In this document: one piece after another, positions 55,103-63,397 of the stretch
How the letters are laid out: each line of letters starts with the position of its first letter
Numbering within the stretch: the first letter of the stretch is position 1
Origin: an uncultured Clostridium sp.
GTDB lineage: Bacteria > Bacillota > Clostridia > TANB77 > CAG-508
Length of the DNA: 64,000 nucleotides
NCBI GenBank assembly: GCA_900553685.1
Contig: USEI01000005.1
Coordinates: 29,069 to 93,068, forward strand
Direction of reading: 5' to 3'
Program-made: the position numbers and the translations under genes
Notes under the pieces: generated by a model
Seen by the model: only the letters and a program-made list of their open reading frames with translations
Databases searched by the model: none
Told to the model about the DNA's origin: nothing

Positions 55103-56216
55103 TCTCTTTCTTATTCATATAAGAAATTAATGCTGCTGATACTACCATTGTTAATATAGCAATTCCTAAATAATTTTCCACACCGGTTTTTGGAGTTTCA
55201 TCTTTTGCTGGAGTTGTCACTTCAGGAACTGGTTCAGGTACATTGTTTTCTACTGTAGAAATTTTAGCATATATTGTTTTATCTTCTGTTACTGGATTAT
55301 CAAAATTAAATTCTGTAACAAAATTTGCTTCTGCAAAAAAACCATCAATTACTTGATTTTCTCCTAATTTTATATGTGTTTTTAATAAATCAGCTGTAAT
55401 TTTTTCTCCTGAATCAATTGTAAATTTATTAGTTATATCACTTGCAACTATAGAAATTATAATTTTTTTAGTATCTGCATTTGTAGTTACAGAATCTGGA
55501 ACTTCAGTTTCAGATATGACATTATTAGAAGCATCTGTTAAAACTACTTTATTTCCTGCTAAAACCACTTTATTTGTTGTTGTTTCTGTATTTGTAATAG
55601 TAAATTCTTTAAGATTTCCATTCTCTGCTGGTCTAATTACATTTTTATTAGAATCAGATGTTAAAATTCCATTCATAACTAAAGTTGGATTATTAGTTGC
55701 CGCTGCACCTTTATCTATCTCTATACCATTATTTTCTCCTGTACCATTTGTTCCCAAGTGTAATTTTTTAACTTCTACTTTTCCTCCGTTTGCTAAAACA
55801 GCACCATATTTAAATCCTGTAATTGAAACATTGTCTAAAATTAATGTTGCACCATCATAAGATTGAGCACCATATTTAGGACCATTTTTTAAATTTATAT
55901 TTTTAAGAGTAAGTTTACCAGCAGAAAGTTGTGCCGTAAACATTGTTTGGTTTCCTGAAGTTGAAGTCCAATCATTAGATCCAACTACATTATGACCATT
56001 ACCATCTATTATTAATTCTTTTTCAATTACAATAGGTTTTGTTACTGTTATATCATTTTCTAAAGTTATTGTTGCTCCAGAATCTGCACTTGAAATTTCG
56101 TTATTTAAACTTTCTTCATCATGAACTGATGTTGCAGCTTTACTATAGTTAGGAAGCATTAAACCTAAAGTAATTGTTAATACAAATAATAAAACAAATT
56201 TAATTATTTTATTCAT
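55092..56216 (-). CDS. Sortase-anchored surface protein with beta-helix-like domain
   Basis: The start at 56216 follows GGAGGTG; an upstream in-frame start would include that site in the coding sequence. The 374-residue protein has a signal peptide ending near KAAT (about 27), then repeated beta-strand units (ITLENDITVTKPIVIEKELI, LTLKNINLKNG, LILDNVSITGF) resembling a right-handed beta-helix. The C-terminus has TPKTG (341-345), a hydrophobic helix and KKEIKG, a typical cell-wall sorting signal. It is likely to be linked to the wall by the adjacent sortase. Ligand unknown. Confidence 0.85.
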   Translation of the reverse strand: MNKIIKFVLLFVLTITLGLMLPNYSKAATSVHDEESLNNEISSADSGATITLENDITVTKPIVIEKELIIDGNGHNVVGSNDWTSTSGNQTMFTAQLSAGKLTLKNINLKNGPKYGAQSYDGATLILDNVSITGFKYGAVLANGGKVEVKKLHLGTNGTGENNGIEIDKGAAATNNPTLVMNGILTSDSNKNVIRPAENGNLKEFTITNTETTTNKVVLAGNKVVLTDASNNVISETEVPDSVTTNADTKKIIISIVASDITNKFTIDSGEKITADLLKTHIKLGENQVIDGFFAEANFVTEFNFDNPVTEDKTIYAKISTVENNVPEPVPEVTTPAKDETPKTGVENYLGIAILTMVVSAALISYMNKKEIKG

Positions 56217-56367
56217 TTTTTTCACCTCCATCAATTTCTATTCTTTCCTTTTTAATTTTTAATATTAAGAAAATTTTTTCCAAATTTGCTTTTTATATTT
56301 TACAAAAATTTTATTTTATATATATTTTTTATATATTTATTTACATTTTTTACATATTTATAAAAAA

Positions 56368-56400
56368 AAGTTAGGTAATTAAAAAATAACTACCTAACTT
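56368..56400 (-). terminator. Strong terminator after the flavin reductase
   Basis: The 10-bp stem AAGTTAGGTA / TACCTAACTT is followed on the minus strand by an eight-T run. It closes the TetR-flavin operon. Confidence 0.85.
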
Positions 56401-56428
56401 AAATTTTATAAATTAATTTATACTTACA

Positions 56429-57001
56429 CTATGAATTAACTTTTAATTTCATCCCATCTTTAAAAGCATTTCCTACTCTTTCACCTATTTTATAATATCC
56501 GTGTGTATATGGATCAAAAGCAATTGCATCAACTAAAGCAATATCTACATTATCACCTTTCATTACATTTTCATCTGCTGTTACTTTTACTACTTTTCCA
56601 ATAACTCCACATCCATACTCATCATCTTGATATTCTATAAACTCACATTCCATACATATTGGAAATTCATTTATAATTGGTGCATCTACTATACTAGATT
56701 TTGTAGCAGTCAATTTACTATTTTCAAATTTGTTTTTTGTATTATTACCTGATGCAATTCCAAAATAATCTGCTTCTACAACATGTTTACTATCTGCTAT
56801 ACTAACAGTAAATGCTTTTCTTTCTTTTATATTTTTAACAGTTTTATGTGATTCTGTTAAATTTAATATAACATGATCTCTTTCTAACATAGTTCCCCAA
56901 GCAGCATTCATAACATCAATAGTTCCATCTTCATTATATGTTGCAATCATTAGTACTGGCATTGGAAATATTGCTTCAGTTGTTTTAATTTCTTTTCTCA
57001 T
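56429..57001 (-). CDS. Flavin reductase-like protein (FMN-binding split barrel)
   Basis: The 190-residue protein has the flavoredoxin/flavin-reductase fold: PMPVLMIATYNEDGTIDVMNAAWGT at the start binds flavin, then HVILNLTESHKTVKNIKE, AFTVSIADSKHV, and a late GKVVKVTAD strand. It should bind FMN and pass electrons to a partner, perhaps the monooxygenase-like gene next to it. It has AAGGAGGAG before the ATG and is the last gene of the TetR-led set. Confidence 0.85.
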   Translation of the reverse strand: MRKEIKTTEAIFPMPVLMIATYNEDGTIDVMNAAWGTMLERDHVILNLTESHKTVKNIKERKAFTVSIADSKHVVEADYFGIASGNNTKNKFENSKLTATKSSIVDAPIINEFPICMECEFIEYQDDEYGCGVIGKVVKVTADENVMKGDNVDIALVDAIAFDPYTHGYYKIGERVGNAFKDGMKLKVNS

Positions 57002-57074
57002 TATTTTCTCCTCCTTATTTTTTTACATTTTATACTTTGGAGCTTGCTCTAAGTCAATATAATTTTATAAAATT

Positions 57075-57365
57075 TTATATTTCTTTATATTGTTCTACTT
57101 TCATGTGAAGATGATATTTATCTCTTAAACTTGCTATCTCTTTCATCATTGGAGATTTATGGTGTTCCTCTAGAGCTTCTTTATTTTCCCATCTATCTAT
57201 CAATAAAACAGTTTCTGGGTCATCCATTGGAAAAAAGTATTCATATTTTTTATTACCTTTTTCAGCTCTTACTCTGTCAACAACTCCTGTTTTTACCATT
57301 TCCTCTGCAAATTTTTTTGCATTTCCATTTTCACCAGTATAATATATATTTATTGTTAAACTCAT
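57075..57365 (-). CDS. Antibiotic-biosynthesis-monooxygenase-like protein (YgiN type)
   Basis: The start at 57365 follows AAGGAGGAG; a longer frame is without support. The 96-residue ferredoxin-fold protein has TINIYYTGENGNAKKFAEEM, YEYFFPMDDPETVLLIDRWEN and ALEEHHKSPMMKEIASL, the ABM/quinol monooxygenase pattern. It might oxidise small phenols or quinols in stress. It lies between the flavin reductase and the cyclophilin-like gene. Confidence 0.85.
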   Translation of the reverse strand: MSLTINIYYTGENGNAKKFAEEMVKTGVVDRVRAEKGNKKYEYFFPMDDPETVLLIDRWENKEALEEHHKSPMMKEIASLRDKYHLHMKVEQYKEI

Positions 57366-57431
57366 AATAAAACTCCTCCTTAAAATTATTTTATACCGCA
57401 CCTACAACTTTATGTGGTAAATATATTTCTT

Positions 57432-58019
57432 CTAATTTACTCTTTCAATAGTAACTTCAAAATTTCCATTCATATTTTCTAGTATTTCTGTTCCAGATTC
57501 TACTCTTCCTAATTTATATAAAGAATTAGAATATCTAAAATCTTTGTAAAATACTGATATATTGCTCCATGGAGCATAGTAAGAAAAATCTCCTACTTCT
57601 GGTGTATATCCAGAAGGTAAGCCTTCTGTTGATAATTCATCTGGTAATGACGCTATTTTTTCTGTATTATTAAAATCTTCAAATGTTAAAGTTAAAGGTA
57701 ACATTTCTAAAAATTCTCTTGATGCTTGGCTCTCATCTAAGTTTACAAATATTTCATTTCCATCCACTGTTAATTTTATTCTAGCATTCTCCATAGTATT
57801 ATCTTCCCCCTCATTTTGCAAATTTTCTACTATATTATTTGTAATAACATTTTCTATATTATTAGTATTTGAAAAATTTTCATTTTCTTGAATTACTATA
57901 TTTGATTGCTCATTTTGATTTGTCTGATTTTCTTCATTGTTAGTAAGATTATAAGTTATATATACTACTGCAACAACAATAACTACTACTAATAATATTA
58001 TTAATATATATTTTTTCAT
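57432..58019 (-). CDS. Membrane-anchored cyclophilin-like protein
   Basis: The 195-residue protein has an N-terminal transmembrane helix (LIILLVVVIVVAVVYITY), an Asn/Glu-rich linker (about 27-80), and a cyclophilin-like-2 domain: IKLTVDGNEIFVNLDESQAS, FLEMLPLTLTFEDFN, GDFSYYAPWSNISVFYKDF and YKLGRVESG. The small-domain family is often found beside flavodoxins and TetR regulators. GGAGAAAATTT precedes the ATG. Confidence 0.8.
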   Translation of the reverse strand: MKKYILIILLVVVIVVAVVYITYNLTNNEENQTNQNEQSNIVIQENENFSNTNNIENVITNNIVENLQNEGEDNTMENARIKLTVDGNEIFVNLDESQASREFLEMLPLTLTFEDFNNTEKIASLPDELSTEGLPSGYTPEVGDFSYYAPWSNISVFYKDFRYSNSLYKLGRVESGTEILENMNGNFEVTIERVN

Positions 58020-58060
58020 AAATTTTCTCCAACCTTAATTCTTTTTATTCAAATTTTTAA

Positions 58061-58330
58061 CTATTTAATCTTTTTCCCTAGCTCATAAGCTTCTTTATAA
58101 AAACGCTTTGGCATCATTCCTACTGTTCCACAACCTTTTCCTACAATCATTCCTTCATCTTTGTAATTCATATAACTTACTAGTTTTTTATAAGGATTAA
58201 TCTACAAATGAGCAGTATCAAATCTTACAATTTCATGACTATTTTCTTTTGCTCCTTTTATAAATTCATCTACTAATGTATTAGATGTTCCATGTAAATT
58301 ATAACTTCCTGTAAGTATTACTATTTTCAT
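58061..58330 (-). pseudogene. Internally deleted flavodoxin/NADPH-FMN reductase-like gene
   Basis: From the ATG at 58328-58330 the frame reads MKIVILTGSYNLHGTSNTLV and DEFIKGAKENSHEIVRFDTA, the flavodoxin-like start, then meets a stop after about 42 residues. After the stop, in the same frame, the family C-terminus follows: NYKDEGMIVGKGCGTVG and FYKEAYELGKKIK. The centre (about 90 residues) is missing, so this is a deletion derivative of a flavin reductase gene. The fusion point is at the stop near 58202-58204. Confidence 0.85.
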
Positions 58331-58349
58331 GATATTCACTCCTTTATAT

Positions 58350-58961
58350 TTAATTTAATAATTTTAATATACCTTTGTATGTAATGTCATAAATTGTTAA
58401 GTATTCAAATTGAACTCCTGCTTTTTCCATTGCCTGTTTTTGTTTATCTGTTACAAATGTATATGGATATATTCCATACATAAATGGAAAAAATGAAAAT
58501 ATAAAATCATTTTTTTTCTTTTCATTCATGTTTTTAAAAAATTTATCAAGACATTTTTTTACTGTTTTTATTGATGTGCCATAAGACATTTTAAATTCTA
58601 CTAATCTTTCAATTCTACTATTTTCTTCCATATCATATAAATTCATAGATAATAATTTTAATAATTTTTTTCTTTTTTCTATTGTATGTGCTAACTTATT
58701 TGCGAACATTTCTTTTGTCATTTCAGAATTATTTTCACACATTTCTTCTAATTCTTCTATCCATCTTTCATATTCTCTTTGAAAAAGTGCTAAAAATATT
58801 TCTTCTTTTGTGTGAAAATAATTATATATTGATGTACGAGAAAATGTGGTTTCTTCACCTATTCTTTTCATTGTTATTTCTTTAAAATTTTCTTTTTCAT
58901 AAAGCTTTTCACAAGCATTTATAATTTCTTCTCTTCTTATATCAACTATTTGTTTTGCCAT
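58350..58961 (-). CDS. TetR-family regulator
   Basis: The 203-residue repressor has a classic HTH near residues 30-55 (MKRIGEETTFSRTSIYNYF, then KEEIFLALFQ). It should bind the twin TGACACNGTGTCA operators at 58982-59032 in its own promoter and so repress itself, and perhaps the flavin/redox genes downstream. The ligand-binding C-terminal domain is unremarkable. AAGGAG is before the ATG. It is the first gene of the cargo operon at the right end of the element. Confidence 0.88.
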   Translation of the reverse strand: MAKQIVDIRREEIINACEKLYEKENFKEITMKRIGEETTFSRTSIYNYFHTKEEIFLALFQREYERWIEELEEMCENNSEMTKEMFANKLAHTIEKRKKLLKLLSMNLYDMEENSRIERLVEFKMSYGTSIKTVKKCLDKFFKNMNEKKKNDFIFSFFPFMYGIYPYTFVTDKQKQAMEKAGVQFEYLTIYDITYKGILKLLN

Positions 58962-58980
58962 ATTTTTCTCCTTAATTTTA

Positions 58981-59033
58981 TTGACACAGTGTCAGTATAT
59001 TTTTTATATATCATTTTTCTGACACTGTGTCAA
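58981..59033. promoter_or_regulatory. Divergent promoter with two inverted TetR operators
   Basis: TGACACAGTGTCA (58982-58994) and TGACACTGTGTCA (59020-59032) are reverse complements of each other and 38 bp apart centre to centre. Each includes a -35 TTGACA reading towards the other. The palindromic -10 TATATA (59005-59010) is shared: 18-bp spacer on the plus strand, 17-bp on the minus strand. So one promoter fires left to tetR and one right, out of the element toward attR and the cotJC 3' half. Binding of TetR to both sites would block both. Confidence 0.8.
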
Positions 59034-59061
59034 TATTTTTAAATAAAAAAATGTTATCTTT

Positions 59062-59086
59062 TTGGAACATACGAATTAGCTCATTT
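59062..59086 (+). other. attR, right attachment junction
   Basis: The junction holds the element's left half-site TTGGAACATAC (59062-59072) and core GAAT (59073-59076) joined to cotJC sequence LAHLE. It shares TTGGAAC and GAAT with attL at equal spacing. Confidence 0.8.
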
Positions 59087-59492
59087 AGAAATGGTTGGTA
59101 CTTTGGTTCACCAATTAACAGATGGTGCAAGTGTAGAAGAATTAATGCAAGCTGGTATGGGAGATTATTATACAGATCATGGTTGGGGCGTTTATCCTCA
59201 AGCTGCTGCAGGTTACCCCTATACAGCTGCAAGCATGGCTGTAAAAGGTGACCCTGTTGCTGATTTAACAGAAGACTTAGCAGCAGAGCAAAAAGCTCGT
59301 GCAACCTATGAAAAACTTATAGATATTTGCAGGGATGATCCAAATGTTGTTGATGTTTTGCGATATTTAAGAGAACGTGAAGTTGTGCATTTTCAAAGAT
59401 TTGGAGAAGCCTTAAATGGCGTTCAAGAAAAATTGCATCAAAAAAATAAATTCTATATGAATAATTGTAATGGAAATTATAACTATAGATAA
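59076..59492 (+). CDS. cotJC: cotJC, 3' part, interrupted by the element
   Basis: From the core GAAT the frame continues LAHLEMVGTLVHQLTDGASV to DDPNVVDVLRYLRE and the ligand motif REVVHFQRFGE, ending with YNYR. It has no start codon before 59091 and no ribosome binding site, so it is not expected to be translated on its own as a full CotJC. Joined to codons 1-65, it gives a 203-residue protein, in range for CotJC. The element's outward promoter at 58981-59033 could transcribe it. The terminator at 59563-59610 closes the operon. Confidence 0.9.
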   Translation, partial: LAHLEMVGTLVHQLTDGASVEELMQAGMGDYYTDHGWGVYPQAAAGYPYTAASMAVKGDPVADLTEDLAAEQKARATYEKLIDICRDDPNVVDVLRYLREREVVHFQRFGEALNGVQEKLHQKNKFYMNNCNGNYNYR

Positions 59493-59562
59493 AATTTTAA
59501 ATAATAAACTATTTGAATTTTATATTGATTAAATACTATAAAATTTAGAATTTAAAAAATAC

Positions 59563-59610
59563 ACCTTGCAATTAGTATGGTTATAGCTTAGATCATGCTA
59601 TTAGCAAGGT
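59563..59610 (+). terminator. Terminator of the cotJ operon
   Basis: The stem ACCTTGC / GCAAGGT, extended by mostly paired bases (ATTAG.ATG against CAT.CTA), is followed by TATTTTAATT about 75 bases past the cotJC stop. Confidence 0.65.
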
Positions 59611-59726
59611 TATTTTAATTATTTCAAAAAGATTTTACATTTCATATATTTTACATTTTATTTTTAAAAATTATTGCCTAAAAAAATAATAAATTATATA
59701 ATTTATTTGATTTGGAGAAATATGAT

Positions 59727-61361
59727 ATGAAAAAGATAAATAATAATAAATTTCAAAAATTAACAAGTTTTTTTCTAAAATATAGCACACTAATAATTTC
59801 TTTAATTATTGGTATTATTGGTGTTTTATCAATTTTTATAACTGCATATTTTAATTCTACTTTTTACCACCCTGAAGAAAAAACTTCTTTCAAATACAGT
59901 TTTGGAATTATAGAAATCGTTTTAACTATTTTTGTAACAATATTAATTTTAATAATAAATAAAAAAATATTAAAAAAAATACCGTCTATTGTTATCTTAA
60001 TCCCTATTAGTATACTATCTCTTATATTATACTTTTACTGGGTAAATGCACTAAGATTGAATCCTGAAACAGATCAAAAGTTAATTCATGAAATGGCTGT
60101 TACTCTCTTAAGTGGTAATATAGGAAATTACAATAATGTTTCTCAATATTTATTTTTATATCCATATCAATTTGCATTAACTTTTGTTATATCTATAATT
60201 TATAAAATATTGGGAGAAAATTTCTTATATGTAGAATACTTAAACTGTATTTGCTCCTTTATTAATATGTTTTTGATTTTTTATATTTCAAAAATAATTT
60301 TTAAAAAAGAAAATATTCAAAAAATTTTAGCTTTATTAATTGGTGCTTTTTCTCTTTACTGGATGTTTTTTAATGTTCATTTTTATGGAAACATTATCGG
60401 ATTAACATTAGCTCTTGCTGCAATTTTATTTGCACTTTTATATTTAGATAAAAATAAATTTTACTTTTTAATTCCTGCTGGAATTTTTTCTAGTTTATCA
60501 ATATTAATAAAGACTAATTATTCCATATTTTTATGTGCAATTATTTTAATTTTGCTCTTAGATATAATTAAAAAATGGAATTACAAAGTTTTATTAATTG
60601 TGCCAATCTTTATATCCTCTTTTCTTATAATAAATTTAGGATATAAACAAATTATAAAGTATTATAATATTAATGATTCTTGTGGAGTTCCAATGATTAA
60701 TTATATTTATATGGGAATGGCTCCACAAACTAGTTTGTCTCCTGGTTGGTACACCGGAGATAATGTAAAAATTTATACAGATAGTAATTTTGACAAAGAA
60801 AAAAATAATGAAATAGCATCAGAATTAATTCTTAATAGATTAAATTATTTTATAAAAAATCCAAAAGACTTATTTAATTATTATGGTCAAAAAATTGGAT
60901 CAACTTGGCTTAATCCAACTTTTCAAACCATTTGGTGTTCACTTCCTGGAACACGATATAGATGGTATCCAGAATATGCACACTATTTAGGTTATCATGA
61001 AAAAGTTCTAAGTATGGTTGGTGGTAATTTATATAAAATAGAAGAAAATTACTTTAATATATATCAAATATTAATATTTATTTTTGCGAGTTTAGGAATT
61101 TTCAAAATAAGTTCAAATACTGATAACTTAAAACTATATTTATTACCAATAACTTTTTTAGGTGGATTTTTATTCCATATATTATGGGAAACTAAAGCAA
61201 TTTATGTTATTCAATATTACTTTATTTTACTCCCTTATACTGCCTTTGGAATAGATTATTTATCAGAAAAAATATCTAAAATTAAAAGTAAAAAATCTAA
61301 ATCAAACCTAAATAATAATAATAATAATAATGATAACATCACTAATTCTGATAATATATAG
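59727..61361 (+). CDS. GT-C type membrane glycosyltransferase-like protein
   Basis: The ATG at 59727 with GGAG nine bases upstream is preferred over an upstream TTG. The 544-residue protein has about 11-12 transmembrane helices. The loop RLNPETDQKLIHEMAVTLLS with acidic residues resembles the catalytic loop of polyprenyl-phosphate-sugar GT39/GT-C enzymes. The C-terminus ends in an Asn-rich run encoded by an AAT repeat (61311-61330). It may modify a surface polymer. It stands alone on the plus strand outside the element. Confidence 0.65.
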   Translation: MKKINNNKFQKLTSFFLKYSTLIISLIIGIIGVLSIFITAYFNSTFYHPEEKTSFKYSFGIIEIVLTIFVTILILIINKKILKKIPSIVILIPISILSLILYFYWVNALRLNPETDQKLIHEMAVTLLSGNIGNYNNVSQYLFLYPYQFALTFVISIIYKILGENFLYVEYLNCICSFINMFLIFYISKIIFKKENIQKILALLIGAFSLYWMFFNVHFYGNIIGLTLALAAILFALLYLDKNKFYFLIPAGIFSSLSILIKTNYSIFLCAIILILLLDIIKKWNYKVLLIVPIFISSFLIINLGYKQIIKYYNINDSCGVPMINYIYMGMAPQTSLSPGWYTGDNVKIYTDSNFDKEKNNEIASELILNRLNYFIKNPKDLFNYYGQKIGSTWLNPTFQTIWCSLPGTRYRWYPEYAHYLGYHEKVLSMVGGNLYKIEENYFNIYQILIFIFASLGIFKISSNTDNLKLYLLPITFLGGFLFHILWETKAIYVIQYYFILLPYTAFGIDYLSEKISKIKSKKSKSNLNNNNNNNDNITNSDNI

Positions 61362-61371
61362 ATTTTATACA

Positions 61372-61415
61372 AAAAGACATAAAACTTTCTATATTTTATA
61401 GTTTCATGTCTTTTA
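61372..61415. terminator. Bidirectional terminator between convergent genes
   Basis: The stem AAAAGACAT / ATGTCTTTT with further partial pairing has T- and A-runs on both sides and serves the plus-strand GT-C gene and the minus-strand peptidase gene. Confidence 0.75.
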
Positions 61416-61465
61416 TTTTTTTTATTATGTTACACTCCGATTTTTATTCCACTTATTATTTCAAA

Positions 61466-63229
61466 TTACTCTATAATTATAGCTTGTGAAAATAATGTTT
61501 TCCAATTACTTATAAATTTACTTCTGCTTTGCTTTACATTTTTTCCAGCTGATGGATCATTCAGATAAACATAATTTTCATCATATCCTATCAAAACTGC
61601 ACAATGTTCACCAACTAATTCTTGAAAGGTTCCACTACCATCTTCATAATTCCAAGTCACTCCCTGAGTTAAATTACCTCCATTTTTTACACACCAAACT
61701 ACTACTGGATTTCCATTACTTACTTGATTAAATAATTCATTTTCAGAAACTCCAGATATATTCTTTACTCGAGAACCAGCATAAACTTGCATTGCTTCAG
61801 TAATTGGTTTTGCAAAAACTCCATAAGAGCCTTTACTTAATCCTCTACTTGGATGTCCGACAAATTCTTCAAAAGGATTTGCTCCGTACCATAAACCATT
61901 TTCAGCTTTATACTTTTTACTACCATTTCGAGTATTATCAATAATATTTTGTGCAGAAACATCATAGCCTTTATATTTTAATAACATAGCTGCTGAAACA
62001 GCTTCACAACCTGTTGGATACCCCAAAGAAATTTGGTTTAAATATGGTACGTTTTTTATATGATAACTTGTAATAGTATTATCACTAGATATTTCAAATG
62101 TATTGTCAGTATTTGTTGGTTTCTCATCCAAATAATAATTTGATTTTATTAATGTGTAGCCAACTATACCATCTGAATTTCTAACTTTTTTCCAACCATT
62201 TTTACTATCTTGAAGAAATTCTATTTCCTCATATCTTTTTGTAGTTGCTAAAATTTCATAGTCTGTACTCCCACCAGTTCTTATATTATAATTACCATTA
62301 GCAAATTTTTTATCATTATCTGGAGCATTTTTCTTTACTTTTATACTACAAATTGCCTTTTTATCTCCTTCATCTGTGCTTGCAATTATTGTAGCTGTTC
62401 CTTCTGCTATCGCTTTTATCCTTCTGTTCTTAATAGTTACAACATTATTATCTGAACTTTCCCAATTAACATCTGTAAAAGTTGCCTCAAGTGGTGTTAT
62501 TTTGGAGTTTATTATATATTCTTGACCTTTTCCTAGTGTAACTTCTGTATCATCTAATTCAATTTTATCTACTGGAATTTTAGTTACTTCAATGTCAAAA
62601 GATTTTAAAAGATTTTCTTTGTAATCCTTTATTTGTATAGTACTCTTACCTATAGCATTTGCAATCACATTTCCATCTGTATCTATATTTAATATATTTA
62701 TATCACTTGATTCAAATTGTAACTCTTTATAAGTTGCATTTTCAGGTAATACTGTAATGTTTAATTTATAAACATTACCAAGTGTAATAGCTTCTATTGG
62801 ATTTTCGATTCTAACTTCTTTTATATTTACTAGACACTCTATCTCAATTTAATTGCTCTTTAATTCATCATTTTCAACATAAATTATAGTTTTACCTGCT
62901 GATTTTCCCACTAACTTTCCTGCTTTTATTTCAGCTACTTCTTTATTAGAACTTTTCCAGGTTAAATCATTTTCATCAAATATTTTTCTATTATTTTCCG
63001 GAAAAAATTTTACATTTATTTTCAAGTTTTCTCCAACTTCAATATTGGATTTTTCAACAGAAATTTCAATTTGCTCTATTTTAGTATTTTTAACTTTCAA
63101 AATCAATTGTTGTATAACAGAAAATCTAAAACAAATAAAAATAACACAAATAGTAAGAAAAAGTAAAATTACTTTTTTTATATTCAATTTTCGTTCATTT
63201 TCTGAAAAACTTCCTTTGTATTTTGACAA
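61466..63229 (-). pseudogene. Secreted Big2-SH3-C39 peptidase gene with one in-frame stop
   Basis: From the TTG at 63227-63229 the frame reads an N-terminal transmembrane helix, a Big2 (Ig-like) unit, then meets TAA at 62849-62851 (codon 127). Reading straight on in the same frame gives a second Big2 unit (VRIENPIEAITLGNVYKLNI), a third (KIELDDTEVTLGKGQEYIIN), an SH3 domain (YNIRTGGSTDYEILA), and a C39-like peptidase with YLNQISLGYPTGCEAVSAAM (Cys), GEHCAVLIGYDE (His) and YLNDP. The full gene would be 587 codons, secreted and anchored by its start. The stop is the only lesion seen; a GTG restart at 62668 could give the enzymatic part without signal. Confidence 0.85.
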
Positions 63230-63327
63230 ATTTCTTTCTCCAAATTTAATGTAACTTTGGTATTATTATACTACATATATAAGAAAATAAAAACAAATTC
63301 TATATCAAATATCCATAAAATGCAAAA

Positions 63328-63360
63328 AGTGCAAATTCAAAATTTCTTTGAATTTGCACT
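63328..63360 (-). terminator. Terminator of the gene at 63398
   Basis: A perfect 14-bp stem (AGTGCAAATTCAAA and its complement) with a five-base loop is followed on the minus strand by TTTTTGC. Confidence 0.75.
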
Positions 63361-63397
63361 CCTGCTTTTTAACTACTAGTCGTTAGTTTGCTACTTT

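Larger units (their letters stand above)
52221..59076. mobile_element. Serine-recombinase element inserted in cotJC (cotJC-intervening element)
   Basis: The 6,852-bp unit between the two GAAT cores splits cotJC. The recombinase gene ends 17 bases from the left core. Deleting the unit restores a single cotJC frame of 203 codons. Cargo: a small 42-residue frame, class B sortase, anchored surface protein, flavin reductase, monooxygenase-like protein, cyclophilin-like protein, broken flavodoxin and a TetR regulator. No phage structural or replication genes are present, so it is not a complete prophage. The architecture matches the sigK skin type of sporulation-excised elements. Confidence 0.9.

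Noticed and set aside
52221..59076. Element as a complete prophage
   Set aside because: No capsid, portal, terminase, tail, lysis or replication genes are recognised in the 6.9 kb.
59027..59251. 74-residue plus-strand frame starting just outside the TetR operators
   Set aside because: It overlaps the cotJC 3' half in another frame, has no ribosome binding site and translates to an irregular Trp/Cys/Arg-rich sequence.
61311..61330. AAT trinucleotide repeat as a possible phase-variation tract
   Set aside because: It is in frame and near the C-terminus of the GT-C gene, so changes by whole units add or remove Asn without frame loss.
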